This document shows, piece after piece, positions 13,140 through 23,622 of a stretch of DNA of 64,000 bases (position 1 is its first letter; each line of letters opens with the position of its first letter). The translations under genes and the position numbers were made by a program. A model generated the notes under the pieces. That model made no database searches. It saw only the letters and a list, made by a program, of their open reading frames with translations, and was not told where the DNA came from. Source of the stretch: Xanthostigma xanthostigma (lineage: Eukaryota; Arthropoda; Insecta; Raphidioptera; Raphidiidae). Location: assembly GCA_963575645.1 (NCBI GenBank), contig OY754472.1:27963401-28027400 (forward strand). Reading direction: 5' to 3'.

Positions 13140-14149
13140 AGAGATGGAAAAAACGGGTCTGTTTAGTGATCTGCATCTGGATCCCGTATGTGAGCCGGCT
13201 CCCTGAACCGGTTCAAAAAGAGCCGAGTTCTGAATATGTTATTCGAGTCAACTAAGCCACTGAGTTAGTTGAGTCAATCATATCACGTAATATTATGCCA
13301 GTGACTGACTCACATATTATTAGGCGGGGTTTTACAGGTTGCTATACTTGCTATGTTACAGAAAGCATATTACAATATGCAATACTACCTTAAATAGTTG
13401 TGACTTAAGTGAAACACTGTAATAACTGTACCGCCTGTGCGTAGAAGTTCCCCTGCCGATAGTTAAACACCTTATATATATTCCTATTCTTTTAATTCAC
13501 AAATCTTCACCTTACAGACGGTTCTAAAGAAAAGTATTTTTTAACTTCCCGCTATAAAAATAAAAAAAAAATAATTTTTTTTTTCAAAAATCGGGAAGTT
13601 ATTGGTTTCACCCCGATTTTCGAAAATCGAGTTTTCGCCAGATCTCGACGTTTTGAGGTCGTAGGAAGCTATTGAAACTATTTTGGCGATGATGTCCGTA
13701 GGGCTGTATGTGTGTGTGTGTGTGTGTATGTATGTAAACCTTTTATATCTTTTGAACGGAGTGTCCGACTGAAACGCGGTTTGCGGCATCTGACGTGATC
13801 TTATTGAACGACTTCCTGAAAATTTGAATTGATTCGGCCCAAAAAATCTTGAGAAATCTTAAAAAAACAAGTTTCAAAAATTTTTTTTAAATTGTTTTTG
13901 TAAAATATTTTCTAAACTACTAAACCGATTAATTCCAAAACCTAATCAGCTCTTCTTCCTAAAAAAACTGCGTCAATTCCAGCAAACCGCGTCAAAATGG
14001 GTTCATTTGTTCACGAGATATTGTGAACGAAAAATTCGTTAAAAAGTGTTTTTTTACTCCTAAAATTCTTATCAGATCGATTTTTTTGTGATAAATTACT
14101 TTCTTAGGTTTCTTAGTTTGAATTATTCAAACTTTCAATCTTTCGTGAA

Positions 14150-14285
14150 TTCTATTAACTGAAGAAGAGCCAAATCCGGATCGAAACATCATCTTGTGTT
14201 ATATTGATTTGTATTTTTATTATTTTTTCTCAATATATTGTCAGAAAAATTGGTCGGCAATTTTATTTATTTGAAAAACTATGCT
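14150..14285 (+). repeat. Partial copy of the CTGAAGAAG fold-back family
   Basis: It contains CTGAAGAAGAGCCAAATCC...GATCGAAAC (14159-14187) and ends in the family's GAAAAATTGGTCGGCAATTT block. It corresponds to the right arm of 26220-26628. Confidence 0.6.
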
Positions 14286-14401
14286 ATTTGCTTTTTGTTT
14301 CTATAATGGTTACATAATCAACAGAGTTTTTCTCAAATATCTTATTTGAACTTGGAGGAACTTAAAACGCAAAAACATTGTAAATTTTTTAAATGTCTAT
14401 T

Positions 14402-15474
14402 AGTCCAAGAGACGGCTGCAGAAAATGTGTCGTCATAAGGTGGACGAACGAAAAAATTACAGATGATAGTTAAGACCATAATTAAGAAAGATCGCTAAGG
14501 TTACCTGCGAAAATCCTGCCGAAACAATGTTTTTTTAATTTGTTTATCAGTTAATAGACCAGTGAAGTTAGCTTTTGACAAGGACAAAATTAATAACAGA
14601 AAACGAATGATGAGGAAGGGAAGAAACTGCCGTCAGAAATACAAAACCCAAAAATTCAAATGCGTAAAAGGCCGGAGGGCTGTGGGGGGTGCATTTTAGG
14701 GGTCAAACGTGGTTTTTCGTTATTTCCGGCGAAAGTTGACCTCCACTCGAAAAATGTTGTATGGCAATGTTGTAGATATTAAAATGATCTACAACTTTTA
14801 TGAATATAACTTTTTCACATAACCTTAAAGATTCAAAGAAATATTGAGAAAACCGTATTTTTCGTTTTTAATTTTTTTCTCCTGCAAAAATGATTTTTTT
14901 TTTCATAAAATTTTCAGGAGACTTACCTTTCTATGTCCTAAATAAGCTGTAATTTGCAGGAGAAAAAAAATTAAAAACGAAAAACACGGTTTTTTCAATA
15001 TTTCTTTGAATCTTTAAGGTTATGTGAAATAAATTGTGAAAAAGTTATATTCTTAAAAGTTGTTTTAATACCTGCAACATTGCCATACAACATTTTTCGA
15101 TTGGAGGTCAACTTTCGCCGGAAATAACGAAAAACCGCGTTTGACCCCTAAAATGCACCCACCACAGCCCTCCGACCTTTTACGCGCATTTGAATTTTTG
15201 GTTTCTGTATTTCTGACGGCAGTTTCTTCCCTTCCTCATCATTCGTTTTCTGTTATTAATTTTGTCCTTGTCAAAAGCTAACTTCACTGGTCTATTAACT
15301 GATAAACAAATTAAAAAAACAGTTTCGGCAGGATTTTCGCAGGCAACCTTAGCGATCTTTCTTTAATTATGGTCTTAACTTAAGAGCATAATTAAAGAAC
15401 TCTTAACTATCATCTGTATTTTTTTCGTTCGTCCACCTTATGACGACACATTTTCTGCAGCCGTCTCTTGGACT
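14402..15474. mobile_element. 1.07-kb fold-back element with arms of about 0.5 kb
   Basis: The left arm begins AGTCCAAGAGACGGCTGCAG and the right arm ends with its complement. The arms are nearly perfect inverted copies up to a short centre at about 14935. The flanks are ...TAT TAGTCC and GGACTA GTA, compatible with a TA target. There is no coding frame. It sits upstream of the TEX10-like gene and would form a very long hairpin if transcribed. Confidence 0.75.
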
Positions 15475-15747
15475 AGTATTTCAGGAAGATCGTTCTTGGA
15501 CTACAGAGAATCATTGCACAACACGTTTCAAATAACATTTTGTAATTTTTGTGACGTCTGTTGAACTGTTCTCTGTTTGTGACAGCACGTGTCAGTCGAA
15601 TATTGAGGTTATATTTGTTTTGAAATTTTCATAAGTTGAAAAAGGTATTTGTCTTAGAAAGAACTAAATATTAATTTGTGGTGCTCATACATTGATTCTG
15701 ATTGCTTTTTTTATTTTTAGAACAAAAAGTATAAACAGCTTTCCAAA

Positions 15748-18700
15748 ATGGGAAAACATAAAAAGCAATTAAAGCTAGAAAAATCTAAAGTTAAGCTTAA
15801 AGCTAAGAAACTCACAAAAGGCGCAAATATTACTGACACGAATTTTAAAGTGAAAAAAATAATAATCAAAGAACAGCACTCGACTAATAAGTCAGAATGT
15901 ATTACGAACAAAGGCAACTTAAAGGTATCTTCGATAGGCCCGTTGACAATAATAATACATGCAATGTTTTCTCTAAATATTCTTTATTCGTTTTAAGGAG
16001 TATTTAACACAGCTACAACATCATAATCTGAATAGACGAATGAGTGCCTTGAATAATATAAGAGAACTTATTTTACAACAGGAAAACGAAACATTAGGTT
16101 TTAATTTATCTAAATTGATGGATGCGATTGCGCGTCTGATATTAGATAGTGAAAAGTCTGTCAGAAGAGAGTCGTTCAGAGTTATGGAGATTATTTTAAG
16201 ACGGGTATTTTTTTTTTATACCTCTGCTTGCTTGCTTACACGGTCGCTAATTTCTCTGTACTTTATTTCTTTTTTTCAGGCTTCTGGGATAGATCCGTTC
16301 TTTTATTTGTTAACGTCCTTTTTGCAATGCGCCATCACTAATATCAATAGCGGTATCCGAGAAGATTCGTTACTGTTTTTAGATAAACTCTTAAATTGTG
16401 TCCCGTTAGTAGCTGCTAAAAATGCCAACAGAATGTTCATAATATTTCTCGATATTATGAAATATAGACTCCGATCAAAAACGGAAGGTATGCTAAATTT
16501 AGACAGCAATGTGACGACCTTGAAATGGAAACTCCAGTTTTTTTCACATTTAAATAATTTGCTGCGAGTTATAATTAACGAAGAGAAAAGAAACAAGTAA
16601 GTTTTTATACTACACAGGGTGTCCCATTAAGAATGGGACATAGAACAACCGCAGATTCTCCAATTCAAAATAAAACGATTAAGCGAAATATGCTTAGATA
16701 AAATGTTACTCGCTCTACCAGTGGCGTACGGCAGGAGTAAGTAATGCTTGTACCCCTTCTAAATGTTACGCCGCTGTCTAAATTTTAATTTTGACTATAA
16801 TTTTAATTTTTTTGTTATTTTCTAAGTCAATAATGTACACTTGTTAGTTTGTTGTAAAGTCATTGGTTTTCGAGATATTCGCAGTTAAAGATAGAGAGAC
16901 ATGTACTTTTTATTTGTATTATTATTAATATTCATTTTTACAATTTTGTCTTAAAAAAACTGCGAATATCTCGAAAACCAATGACTTTACAACAAACTAA
17001 CAAGTGTACATTATTGACTTAGAAAATATCAAAAAAATTAAAATTATAGTCAAAATTAAAATTTAGACAGCGGCGTAACATTTAGAAGGGGTACAAGCAT
17101 TACTTACTCCTGCCGTACGCCACTGGTAGAGCGTACTAAACTAATTTTTTTATTGTTAGGTGCATTTTATGATATTTAACAAGTGTGCCGATTTGAGTAA
17201 AATTATACGGTGTATTAAAAAAATTATGGACATTAATAATTTTTCAGTTTTCAACTTCAACACCCTGTATTTCGGAAACGAGTAACATTTTATCTAAGCA
17301 TATTTCGCTTAATCGTTTTATTTTGAATTGGAGAATCTGCGGTTGTTCTATGTCCCATTCTTAATGGGGCACCCTGTATATTTTTGAAATCAAACTATAC
17401 TGATTTTTTTATGTTATAATTTTAGTATTAATACGGCGAAAAATCAAAAATTCGAATTTAACCGATGCTATCCTATTTATAATAGAAAATTATTGGAGAC
17501 ACCTAAATTAAAATTTTTTCATGACCACGATGATACCGGAATAATTGAAAGTGAAGTGCTTCACGAATTAGTTGAAATACTTGTACCTCTACTATTTGAA
17601 ACGTGGAGAGAAGCCAATCCAGCGAATAAGACAAATAAAAATCAAACGAAAGGTATTTGTGTTGCGTAGCTATTAGATAACATAAAAACACAAAACGGAT
17701 ATTCATTTAATTTAATTCATTTATGATCATAACACGTACGTAATTCCGAATTACAGAATCAACTAGCATCACAACCGAAGCTGCAGATTGCCTGAAAACA
17801 ATTTTAGAAATTATGAAGTTACTTTGGGATCTTACGGACATTTTTGGAAAATATTCTTCAAAAATCAGTAAAGTAAATTACCAATTATTTGTTTTTAAGG
17901 AATTATTTTGCGAACTGCCAATACCTACTGTTTGTTTAATTCTTTTTTCAGGCTGAAATATTTTTTATGAAGTATGATAAAGATTTTTTCGAATATATAG
18001 TGAAACCTTTCCCATATTTCTTAAATGACGGTAGAAAATCGGAAAACAATACTTCAGGGAAAAGAGATGGAAATTGTGTTCATCAGAATTTGCTGATTGC
18101 TTATTTGTTTTGTAATTTGCATAAAACAATTAATTCCAAAGATCAGCAACAGTCTGCTGATTCCGTTTTAAAATATGTAAAAGTCATAAAAAATGTTTGG
18201 ATTGAAAATGAAATCACTTCAAAAATACTTTTTTTGATTCTAAAGAAACTATTCTCGGAAGTGTATAAAACTTGGAAATCCAAAAGAAGAGATATAATTT
18301 TTATTTTACACGAAATAATTGATTGTTGTTTAAAAAAACTATTTTCACAAGATCTAACACTCAATATAACTGAATTATTAGTTGAAGAACAACATAATGA
18401 TATTATGAAAAAGTAAGTAAAAAAAGATAAGAAAACAATCGACTGAGCTAATCGAACTTTTCTAAAATTGAATTATTTTTGTTTTTAACATTCGATTGGA
18501 AAATTTTCTTTTTTTAGTGATGAAACAGTGGAACTTTTTTTGTCAACAATTCCGAATCGGCTTATCAATCAAGAAATAAACAGCAAAGCCGTCAAAATTT
18601 TGGTAGATATGTCTCGGAGAAATTGTGAAGTTTTCATGAAAAATTTAAAAGCTAACTACGTTTTATTGTTTGGTAAGTTCTGCTTTGTAAACTGACTAAT

Positions 18701-19125
18701 GAACACTATCGCGTAAGATTGACATCCCTGCATATCTTTATCCAACGACTACAAATAGGGGAAGTATTATAACCCTGTCTCTTCAATTAATTGTCCCAAC
18801 CCCTTACGAAAAGACCCAAAATCGTATTAGAGCTGTATTATTGAAACTGCTTTATTCCACCTAATTTACAAATAGGTGAGGTCTTTGAAATCACTTCAAG
18901 AAAGTAAGTTCAATCCCAAACCGTCGTTCTTTGAGACAGTTGAAGGCATAAAACATTTTAAAATAAATAATCATGTTTTTCTTTACGCAACATACAGAAC
19001 AAGTTATGAAAACTAATAATACCGACGGTGAACAGCACGAAGCAAATCTGAGAATATTTACAAGCTTATTGCATTGGATTAAGGATGGGCACTATCTAAT
19101 GAAAACTAACGAACAGGCCCGATAG
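15748..19125 (+). CDS. TEX10/Ipi1-like pre-60S ribosome assembly protein, C-terminally short
   Basis: Eight exons join in phase: 15748-15924, 15998-16204, 16280-16596, 17426-17652, 17757-17872, 17952-18412, 18518-18672 and 18998-19125 (TAG), 595 residues. The Lys-rich start MGKHKKQLKLEKSKVKLKAK, then TNFKVKKIII and a helical-repeat region with EYLTQLQHHN and ALNNIRELIL, matches the N-terminus of metazoan TEX10. REDSLLFLDKLL and ETWREANP are further matching blocks. In other animals this protein belongs to the Rix1/PELP1-TEX10-WDR18 complex that matures the 60S subunit in the nucleolus. Vertebrate members are about 930 residues, so about a third is missing at the C-terminus; the last exon stops soon after LRIFTSLLHWI and the sequence beyond looks like repeat. 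An acceptor at 15720 shows a 5' UTR intron. Identity is good; the 3' end is uncertain. Confidence 0.8.
16614..17377. mobile_element. Terminal-inverted-repeat element in TEX10-like intron 3
   Basis: The ends are inverted copies of ACAGGGTG(T/C)CCCATTAAGAATGG, and the arms run on for about 90 bases to the CGAGTAACATTTTATC block. It is non-coding and interrupted by the element at 16711-17133. Confidence 0.7.
16711..17133. mobile_element. Fold-back MITE nested inside another element
   Basis: The arms start CGCTCTACCAGTGGCGTACG and are perfect inverted copies for about 30 bases, with long imperfect continuation. Both sides are flanked by TACT (16707-16710 and 17134-17137), a possible 4-bp target duplication. 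The CAGTGGCGTAC core resembles hAT ends. Confidence 0.7.
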
Positions 19126-19634
19126 TATAGATTCGTTCTAATAATTCGTTAGTACGTAAGTTATTCATTTGTTACAAAATCGTTCACCATATTATTATCC
19201 CGAATGATACGAAATGACACAAAACAACGATTGAAGATACGGTAATTGGAAAAGTTTGAAAATAATAATGTAATAAATATGTTTTAATTGCAAGGACTTT
19301 TTTTCGTTTAATAAACGAGAATAAAATAATCGTTGTTTATGCCAGTTTTTCACAACTCGTCTAATACAAACCCCCTATTTCCCAGATTCTGTTGTGACAA
19401 CTAGAGAAAGCATCAATTAGTTTTAGTTAATTTCAAATAGAAAATATAAATTAGTACTAGGCACAAAATATAGTCCTGACAGTTGATGGTCGTCACTAAA
19501 TAAAATTCGGAATTTTCTAATCCAAAATAAACTTTCGATGTTTATACAAAATAAAACTCGAATTTCAATATGGAAATATTTATTGCAAAATGTTAAACAA
19601 ATATTTTTGAGTAAAAAATACAAATTATGAATAT

Positions 19635-19841
19635 CTAATTTTGCATCGTTAACTGTTGTTGAGTCAAAAATGCTATGTTTAATATTGCTTCAGGTACGAG
19701 TAGTTCTTTTACGGAGCTATATAGTTCCAGTGACTTGTATGCTATCATTATACTCATGTCATACAGTAAAATTTTACTGTGAGCCAACAGTATAACACAG
19801 TTATGTAGAAGTGAAATTGTTTCGCGTTCGGGAAGCGATAC
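19635..19841 (-). CDS. Orphan terminal coding exon on the minus strand
   Basis: After a good acceptor (TTTGTTTTTGACAG, minus strand) a 68-codon open frame runs to TAG. It begins VSLPERETISLLHNCVILLA and ends LNIAFLTQQQLTMQN. It has no ATG start at its head, so it reads as the last exon of a gene. It is rich in Leu/Ile/Ser and probably helical. I cannot name it. No matching upstream exon is visible on the minus strand between here and 25.9 kb, which is filled by transposons and then septin. It lies 510 bases beyond the early stop of the TEX10-like gene. It could be the last exon of a large-intron gene, a gene remnant, or an inverted piece of the neighbour. Confidence 0.45.
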   Translation of the reverse strand, partial: VSLPERETISLLHNCVILLAHSKILLYDMSIMIAYKSLELYSSVKELLVPEAILNIAFLTQQQLTMQN

Positions 19842-19894
19842 CTGTCAAAAACAAAAACGGCTAATTACGATTAAATTTTTGCACAGGGGAACTT

Positions 19895-20083
19895 AAACTT
19901 TAGGGAAATGGACGTCACAAGAATAAAGCTATCAGGACAAAAAATAGTATATTACATCACACGGGTTCGCCTCGGGCTCATGGCGCGCAGGGCCGAAAAT
20001 TCAACTTTTAAGGCCCGTGTGATGTAATATACTATTTTTTGTCCTGATAGCTTTATTCTTGTGACGTCCATTTCCCTAAAGTT
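19895..20083. mobile_element. Short palindromic MITE
   Basis: The arms AAACTTTAGGGAAATGGACG and complement pair for about 80 bases almost without mismatch, around a GC-rich centre (CGGGTTCGCCTCGGGCTCAT). It lies directly beside the orphan exon. No protein is coded. Confidence 0.7.
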
Positions 20084-20088
20084 TATCA

Positions 20089-20265
20089 TTATTTATCATT
20101 ATAAATATATTTATCATTAATATTATATTTTTGTTTAATTTCGGTCATAAGACGCCCACAATCATCCCGGGAACATCGAGGACGATTTCGCTTTAATATG
20201 CGTCGTTCCCGCAAATATGTCAAAGCCTGTTCAACGGTTGCAAATTGCTGGCAAAAATCTAATAC
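20089..20265 (-). pseudogene. Merlin-like (IS1595/ISXO2 type) transposase N-terminal fragment
   Basis: A 58-codon minus-strand frame contains FATVEQALTYLRERRILKRN and a CSRDDCG pair typical of the zinc-ribbon start of eukaryotic Merlin transposases. It begins after a stop codon and lacks the catalytic domain, so it is a relic. The assignment is by motif only. Confidence 0.45.
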
Positions 20266-20933
20266 TTATGTTTATTATATCCATTGCTAGAAACTTATAA
20301 TAGATTGATAGATATGTATAATAAAAACACAGATACATACATTAAAAAAACACCTAGGTACACTTAAGTCCGTTAGTAACAAATATACTTCGGTATACTG
20401 ACCATGATTAAAATTTTGTTACCAACTCTATTTACAACAATTAAAATTGACTTAGTTTATAATATTTAGAACGTATGTTTAATTGTTGTAAATAGAGTTA
20501 CAATACAGTCTTGTTTCTAACTAATTTTCTTGGACGTTTCTAACAATAATGATAATAGATTTATAACAAACAATAATATTAACAGTCGAACAGCTTTGAA
20601 TATTTGCGAGAGAGACGTTTGTTCTCGGTGGCCCATAATCCTATAAAACTTGGGGACCCGGGACTCATAGTAGAAATCAGTATTGAAAATTTTAATATCG
20701 CAGTAAGTAGTTTATATTGTATATTAATCATTTTTAAATCAATTTCCTTTTTGGATTATAATTTCACATGAATCATTAATGACCCGCCGGAAATATAACG
20801 GAGATAGTGTAATTGATAAATCACCTGATAGTGATATACACCTGAACAAAATTTTCCGTACATTGGGCTAAGCATAGTTTGTAAACAGTTCAGGAGCGCC
20901 GTCGTCATTCAAATCTGAAGTAGGGACCACTAA

Positions 20934-21603
20934 GGCCCTTCTCACACGAAGCTACTCAAATGAAACTAAACTGATTACTAACTAAAATCACTAACTAGTT
21001 AGTAACCAAACTTTGCACACGATGCTACTCAAATCATTGTTTAAACACTTGTTTCATTTGAGCTGTCATAATGTTTTCTGAATCTGAATCAAGTGATGAG
21101 GATATTATTTTATATTATTATAATCAAAAAAGGCAGAGACGAATGAAAAAACGCCAATATTGGATTCATGCTTATATAGAAAAAAAATTAAATTGTAGGG
21201 CATTTGTTGCTGCCAAAGAGCTACAGGAAAATGATGCGAAATTTTTGGCATTCTATAGAATGTCCAAAGAAACATTGTATCCACGCTTTTTCCGTCTTAT
21301 CTTTTCGAGAATAATCACTTAACGTGTAATTATATAGGCAAGGATGCCTTTCGACAGCTTCTACCAGTTTTAAATTTTGGATTGGATCAGCCATTTTTGT
21401 TGTTTTAATGGTAAATGGTTAGTAACTAGTAGCGTGGCGACCAGCACGCCGCGTCGCTTGAAACTGATCACTAACTGGTCACAAACTGATTACTAACCGA
21501 TAGCGCCGTGTGCGAACCTCCATTGAAATACTAGTGCTAGAGACTGATTTGTAACTCGAGTTAGTAATTGGTTTCGTTTGAGTAGCTCCGTGTGAGAAGG
21601 GCC
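20934..21603. mobile_element. PIF/Harbinger-type element, deleted copy
   Basis: The terminal inverted repeats are GGCCCTTCTCACACGAAGCT and, at the right end, its complement with few changes. The flanks are direct TAA (20931-20933 and 21604-21606), the usual PIF/Harbinger 3-bp target. It contains the transposase N-terminus at 21071-21322, which supports the class. Confidence 0.8.
21071..21322 (+). pseudogene. HARBI1-like transposase N-terminal fragment
   Basis: An 83-codon frame from ATG has an acidic start (ESESSDEDI), a basic stretch, then YWIHAYIEKK, FVAAKELQENDAKF and FYRMSKETL, the pattern of the N-terminus of insect HARBI1-type nucleases. It then ends; no DDE catalytic domain follows before the right terminal repeat. 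It is an internally deleted, non-autonomous copy. Confidence 0.7.
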
Positions 21604-21864
21604 TAAACTGCATGTTTGCGCAATACATAGCGGGGAAAATCAGTTTATATTTTTAATGACGCTTTGAACTTAAATTAAACTCTTTTACTATCTGTCAAAT
21701 AATTTATAATCGTTTAAAATCACGCACAGTTAAATCACATACCATTTTTGTCACGTGTATGCGAGTCATCTCTCAAAAAATTCTGGCATCATCAAAATGT
21801 AATACATTAACATCATTTTTTTCATTGTTTGGAATTTTTCATTGTTACAATTTTTTTCAATTGT

Positions 21865-22845
21865 TATTTCGATTGGTTATTATACACTTTCGCGGTCACA
21901 TGGTTTTTTGGCTCTAGAAAATCGAAAAATCATCTAATTTCGATGAATTTTTTTTTAAATCTTCGTTTTTATGGCGGATTTATGGAAAAAAATACGAAAA
22001 TTGAAAAAAATCAATATTTCTCACAGTTTCATGACTTTAAATGCAAAAAAAAATTGACTTTCTACATACAATTCTTTATAACTGTTTCTGACGTCAAATC
22101 CGGGGTGAACGATAAACGGGTATGCGAATTGTAATTCCGGGGTGAACGATAAACGGGTATGCGAATTGTAATTCCGGAGTGAACGATAAAGGGGTATGCG
22201 AATTGTCTCGCAGTGAAACGGGAAGGGGCAAATGTGGAGTTTTTAAAAAAACAATTCCGGGGTGAACGATAAACGGGTATGCGAATTGTCTCGCAGTGAA
22301 ACGGGAAGGGGCAAATGTGGAGTTTTTAAAAAAACAATTCCGGGGTGAACGATAAACGGGTATGCGAATTGTAATTCCGGGGTGAACGATAAAGGGGTAT
22401 GCGAATTGTAATTCCGGGGTGAACGATAAAGGGGTATGCGAATTGTCTCGCAGTGAAACGGGAAGGGGCAAATGTGGAGTTTTTAAAAAAACAATTCCGG
22501 GGTGAACGATAAACGGGTATGCGAATTGTAATTCCGTGGTGAACGATAAAGGGGTACGCGAATTGTAATTCCGGGGTGAACGATAAAGGGGTATGCGAAT
22601 TGTCTCGCAGTGAAACGGGAAGGGGCAAATGTGGAGTTTTTAAAAAAACAATTCCGGGGTGAACGATAAACGGGTATGCGAATGGTAATTCCGGGGTGAA
22701 CTAATTTTGTTCATAAATCCGCCGTAAAATGGAACTTTTTGAGACCGAGATCATTGAAATCCATCTATTTTTCGATTTTCTAGAGCCAAAAAATCAGGTG
22801 ACCGTGAAAGTGTATAATTACCTTTCGATTTGAAAAAAAACAGAT
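21865..22845. mobile_element. Fold-back element with an internal satellite
   Basis: The inverted arms include CACTTTCGCGGTCACATG, TGGCTCTAGAAAATCGAAAA and ATGGCGGATTTATG on the left and their complements on the right (22700-22845). Between them lies the 37/83-bp tandem array. It is the classic shape of a foldback element whose centre has expanded. Confidence 0.65.
22096..22700. repeat. Tandem array of 37-bp units with an 83-bp higher-order form
   Basis: The unit AATTCCGGGGTGAACGATAA plus ACGGGTATGCGAATTGT is 37 bases. Some units carry a 46-base extension starting CTCGCAGTGAAACGGG and ending in TTTTTAAAAAAAC, making 83. About 11-13 units of both forms alternate irregularly. Stop-free frames across it on the minus strand are a by-product of the repeat, not a protein. 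Confidence 0.9.
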
Positions 22846-22909
22846 TAAGTACGTTAATAAAATCCTAAAGTAAGTTTAGCTAAAAGTTAACACGACATTC
22901 TTTGACTGT

Positions 22910-22939
22910 TAGCAGTACGAAGTTCGCCGGGTCAGCTAG
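22910..22939 (+). mobile_element. Helitron-like 3' terminus
   Basis: CAGTACGAAGTTCGCCGGGT ends in CAGCTAG|T, a CTRR end before T. This short motif is widespread at 3' ends of insect Helitron-like elements. The matching 5' TC end was not identified. Confidence 0.4.
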
Positions 22940-22944
22940 TACTA

Positions 22945-23442
22945 TTATAAACTAAAATTATAATATATTTATCCCCAAAATTTAATATACATTTGTACTT
23001 TTTGTCAGTATATTAATATGGTAGTATATTCATTTAGTAGAAATTGATTATACATATACGTTAATTTTATTTCACAAAAGGTTGAATAAATATTTAAAAA
23101 TTAATAAAATAAAACGCATGCATTACTGTAAATAAATATCGATTTTATGAACTGTCATAGAATGTCGTCGATACAAAATAAAAATTATAAAGTAATTTTT
23201 AGAATTTTAATGATTACCTTTCAATTCCATACTTTTTCCAATTTTCTGTAAAATTCAATAGCTTCGTTCATAGAACAGTCCGAAACCGACATTTTGCTGA
23301 TTTTTTTTAAATTATTCGCCAGATCCAATTTGAACTATCCGTCGCGACATCTCTTTGCAAGTTTATTTGACAAGTGGCTGCGCTTACTGGTGCTTACGGT
23401 GCCACTCCCTAGTCCTTTGAGTTGTCTTGTCGATAAAGCAGT
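22945..23442. repeat. 490-bp dispersed repeat, copy B, just upstream of septin
   Basis: It is nearly identical to 12644-13139. It ends about 180 bases before the septin start codon, so it could lie in the septin promoter. The minus-strand 23-codon frame is kept here too (23292-23221). Confidence 0.65.
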
Positions 23443-23622
23443 CATCTATAATTATATTTGCATATGTCAGCTTCACGTTAATGTTCTCAAAATATGTACC
23501 GGTCACAGCAGTTTTAATTTTTCATTTGTAATTATTTTATAATTATTTTAAACTGGAAATAGACAAATACGTAATTTATACGATTATTTTGAGTTTTTCG
23601 ATTAATTTTGTATTTAAATAAT

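Larger units (their letters stand above)
6363..15549. other. Gene-free, repeat-rich interval between Mnt and the TEX10-like gene
   Basis: I see no exon-like reading frame here. Apart from the elements listed separately, it is AT-rich degraded repeat DNA. It includes a (TG)n tract at about 13708-13732 beside a block with GGGAAGTTATTGGTTTCACC (13600 region), which resembles a common insect transposon end. Confidence 0.6.

Noticed and set aside
13708..13732. (TG)n tract as a regulatory element
   Set aside because: It is an ordinary microsatellite within a repeat block; nothing ties it to a gene.
22094..22628. Long proline/serine/histidine-rich reading frames on the minus strand (LPVSLRDNSHTPLSFTPE repeats)
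   Set aside because: They follow exactly the 37/83-bp tandem array and have no start or splice context. They are frames through satellite DNA.
22096..22700. CRISPR-like array of regular repeats
   Set aside because: The units are contiguous with no unique spacers, and the window is animal nuclear DNA.
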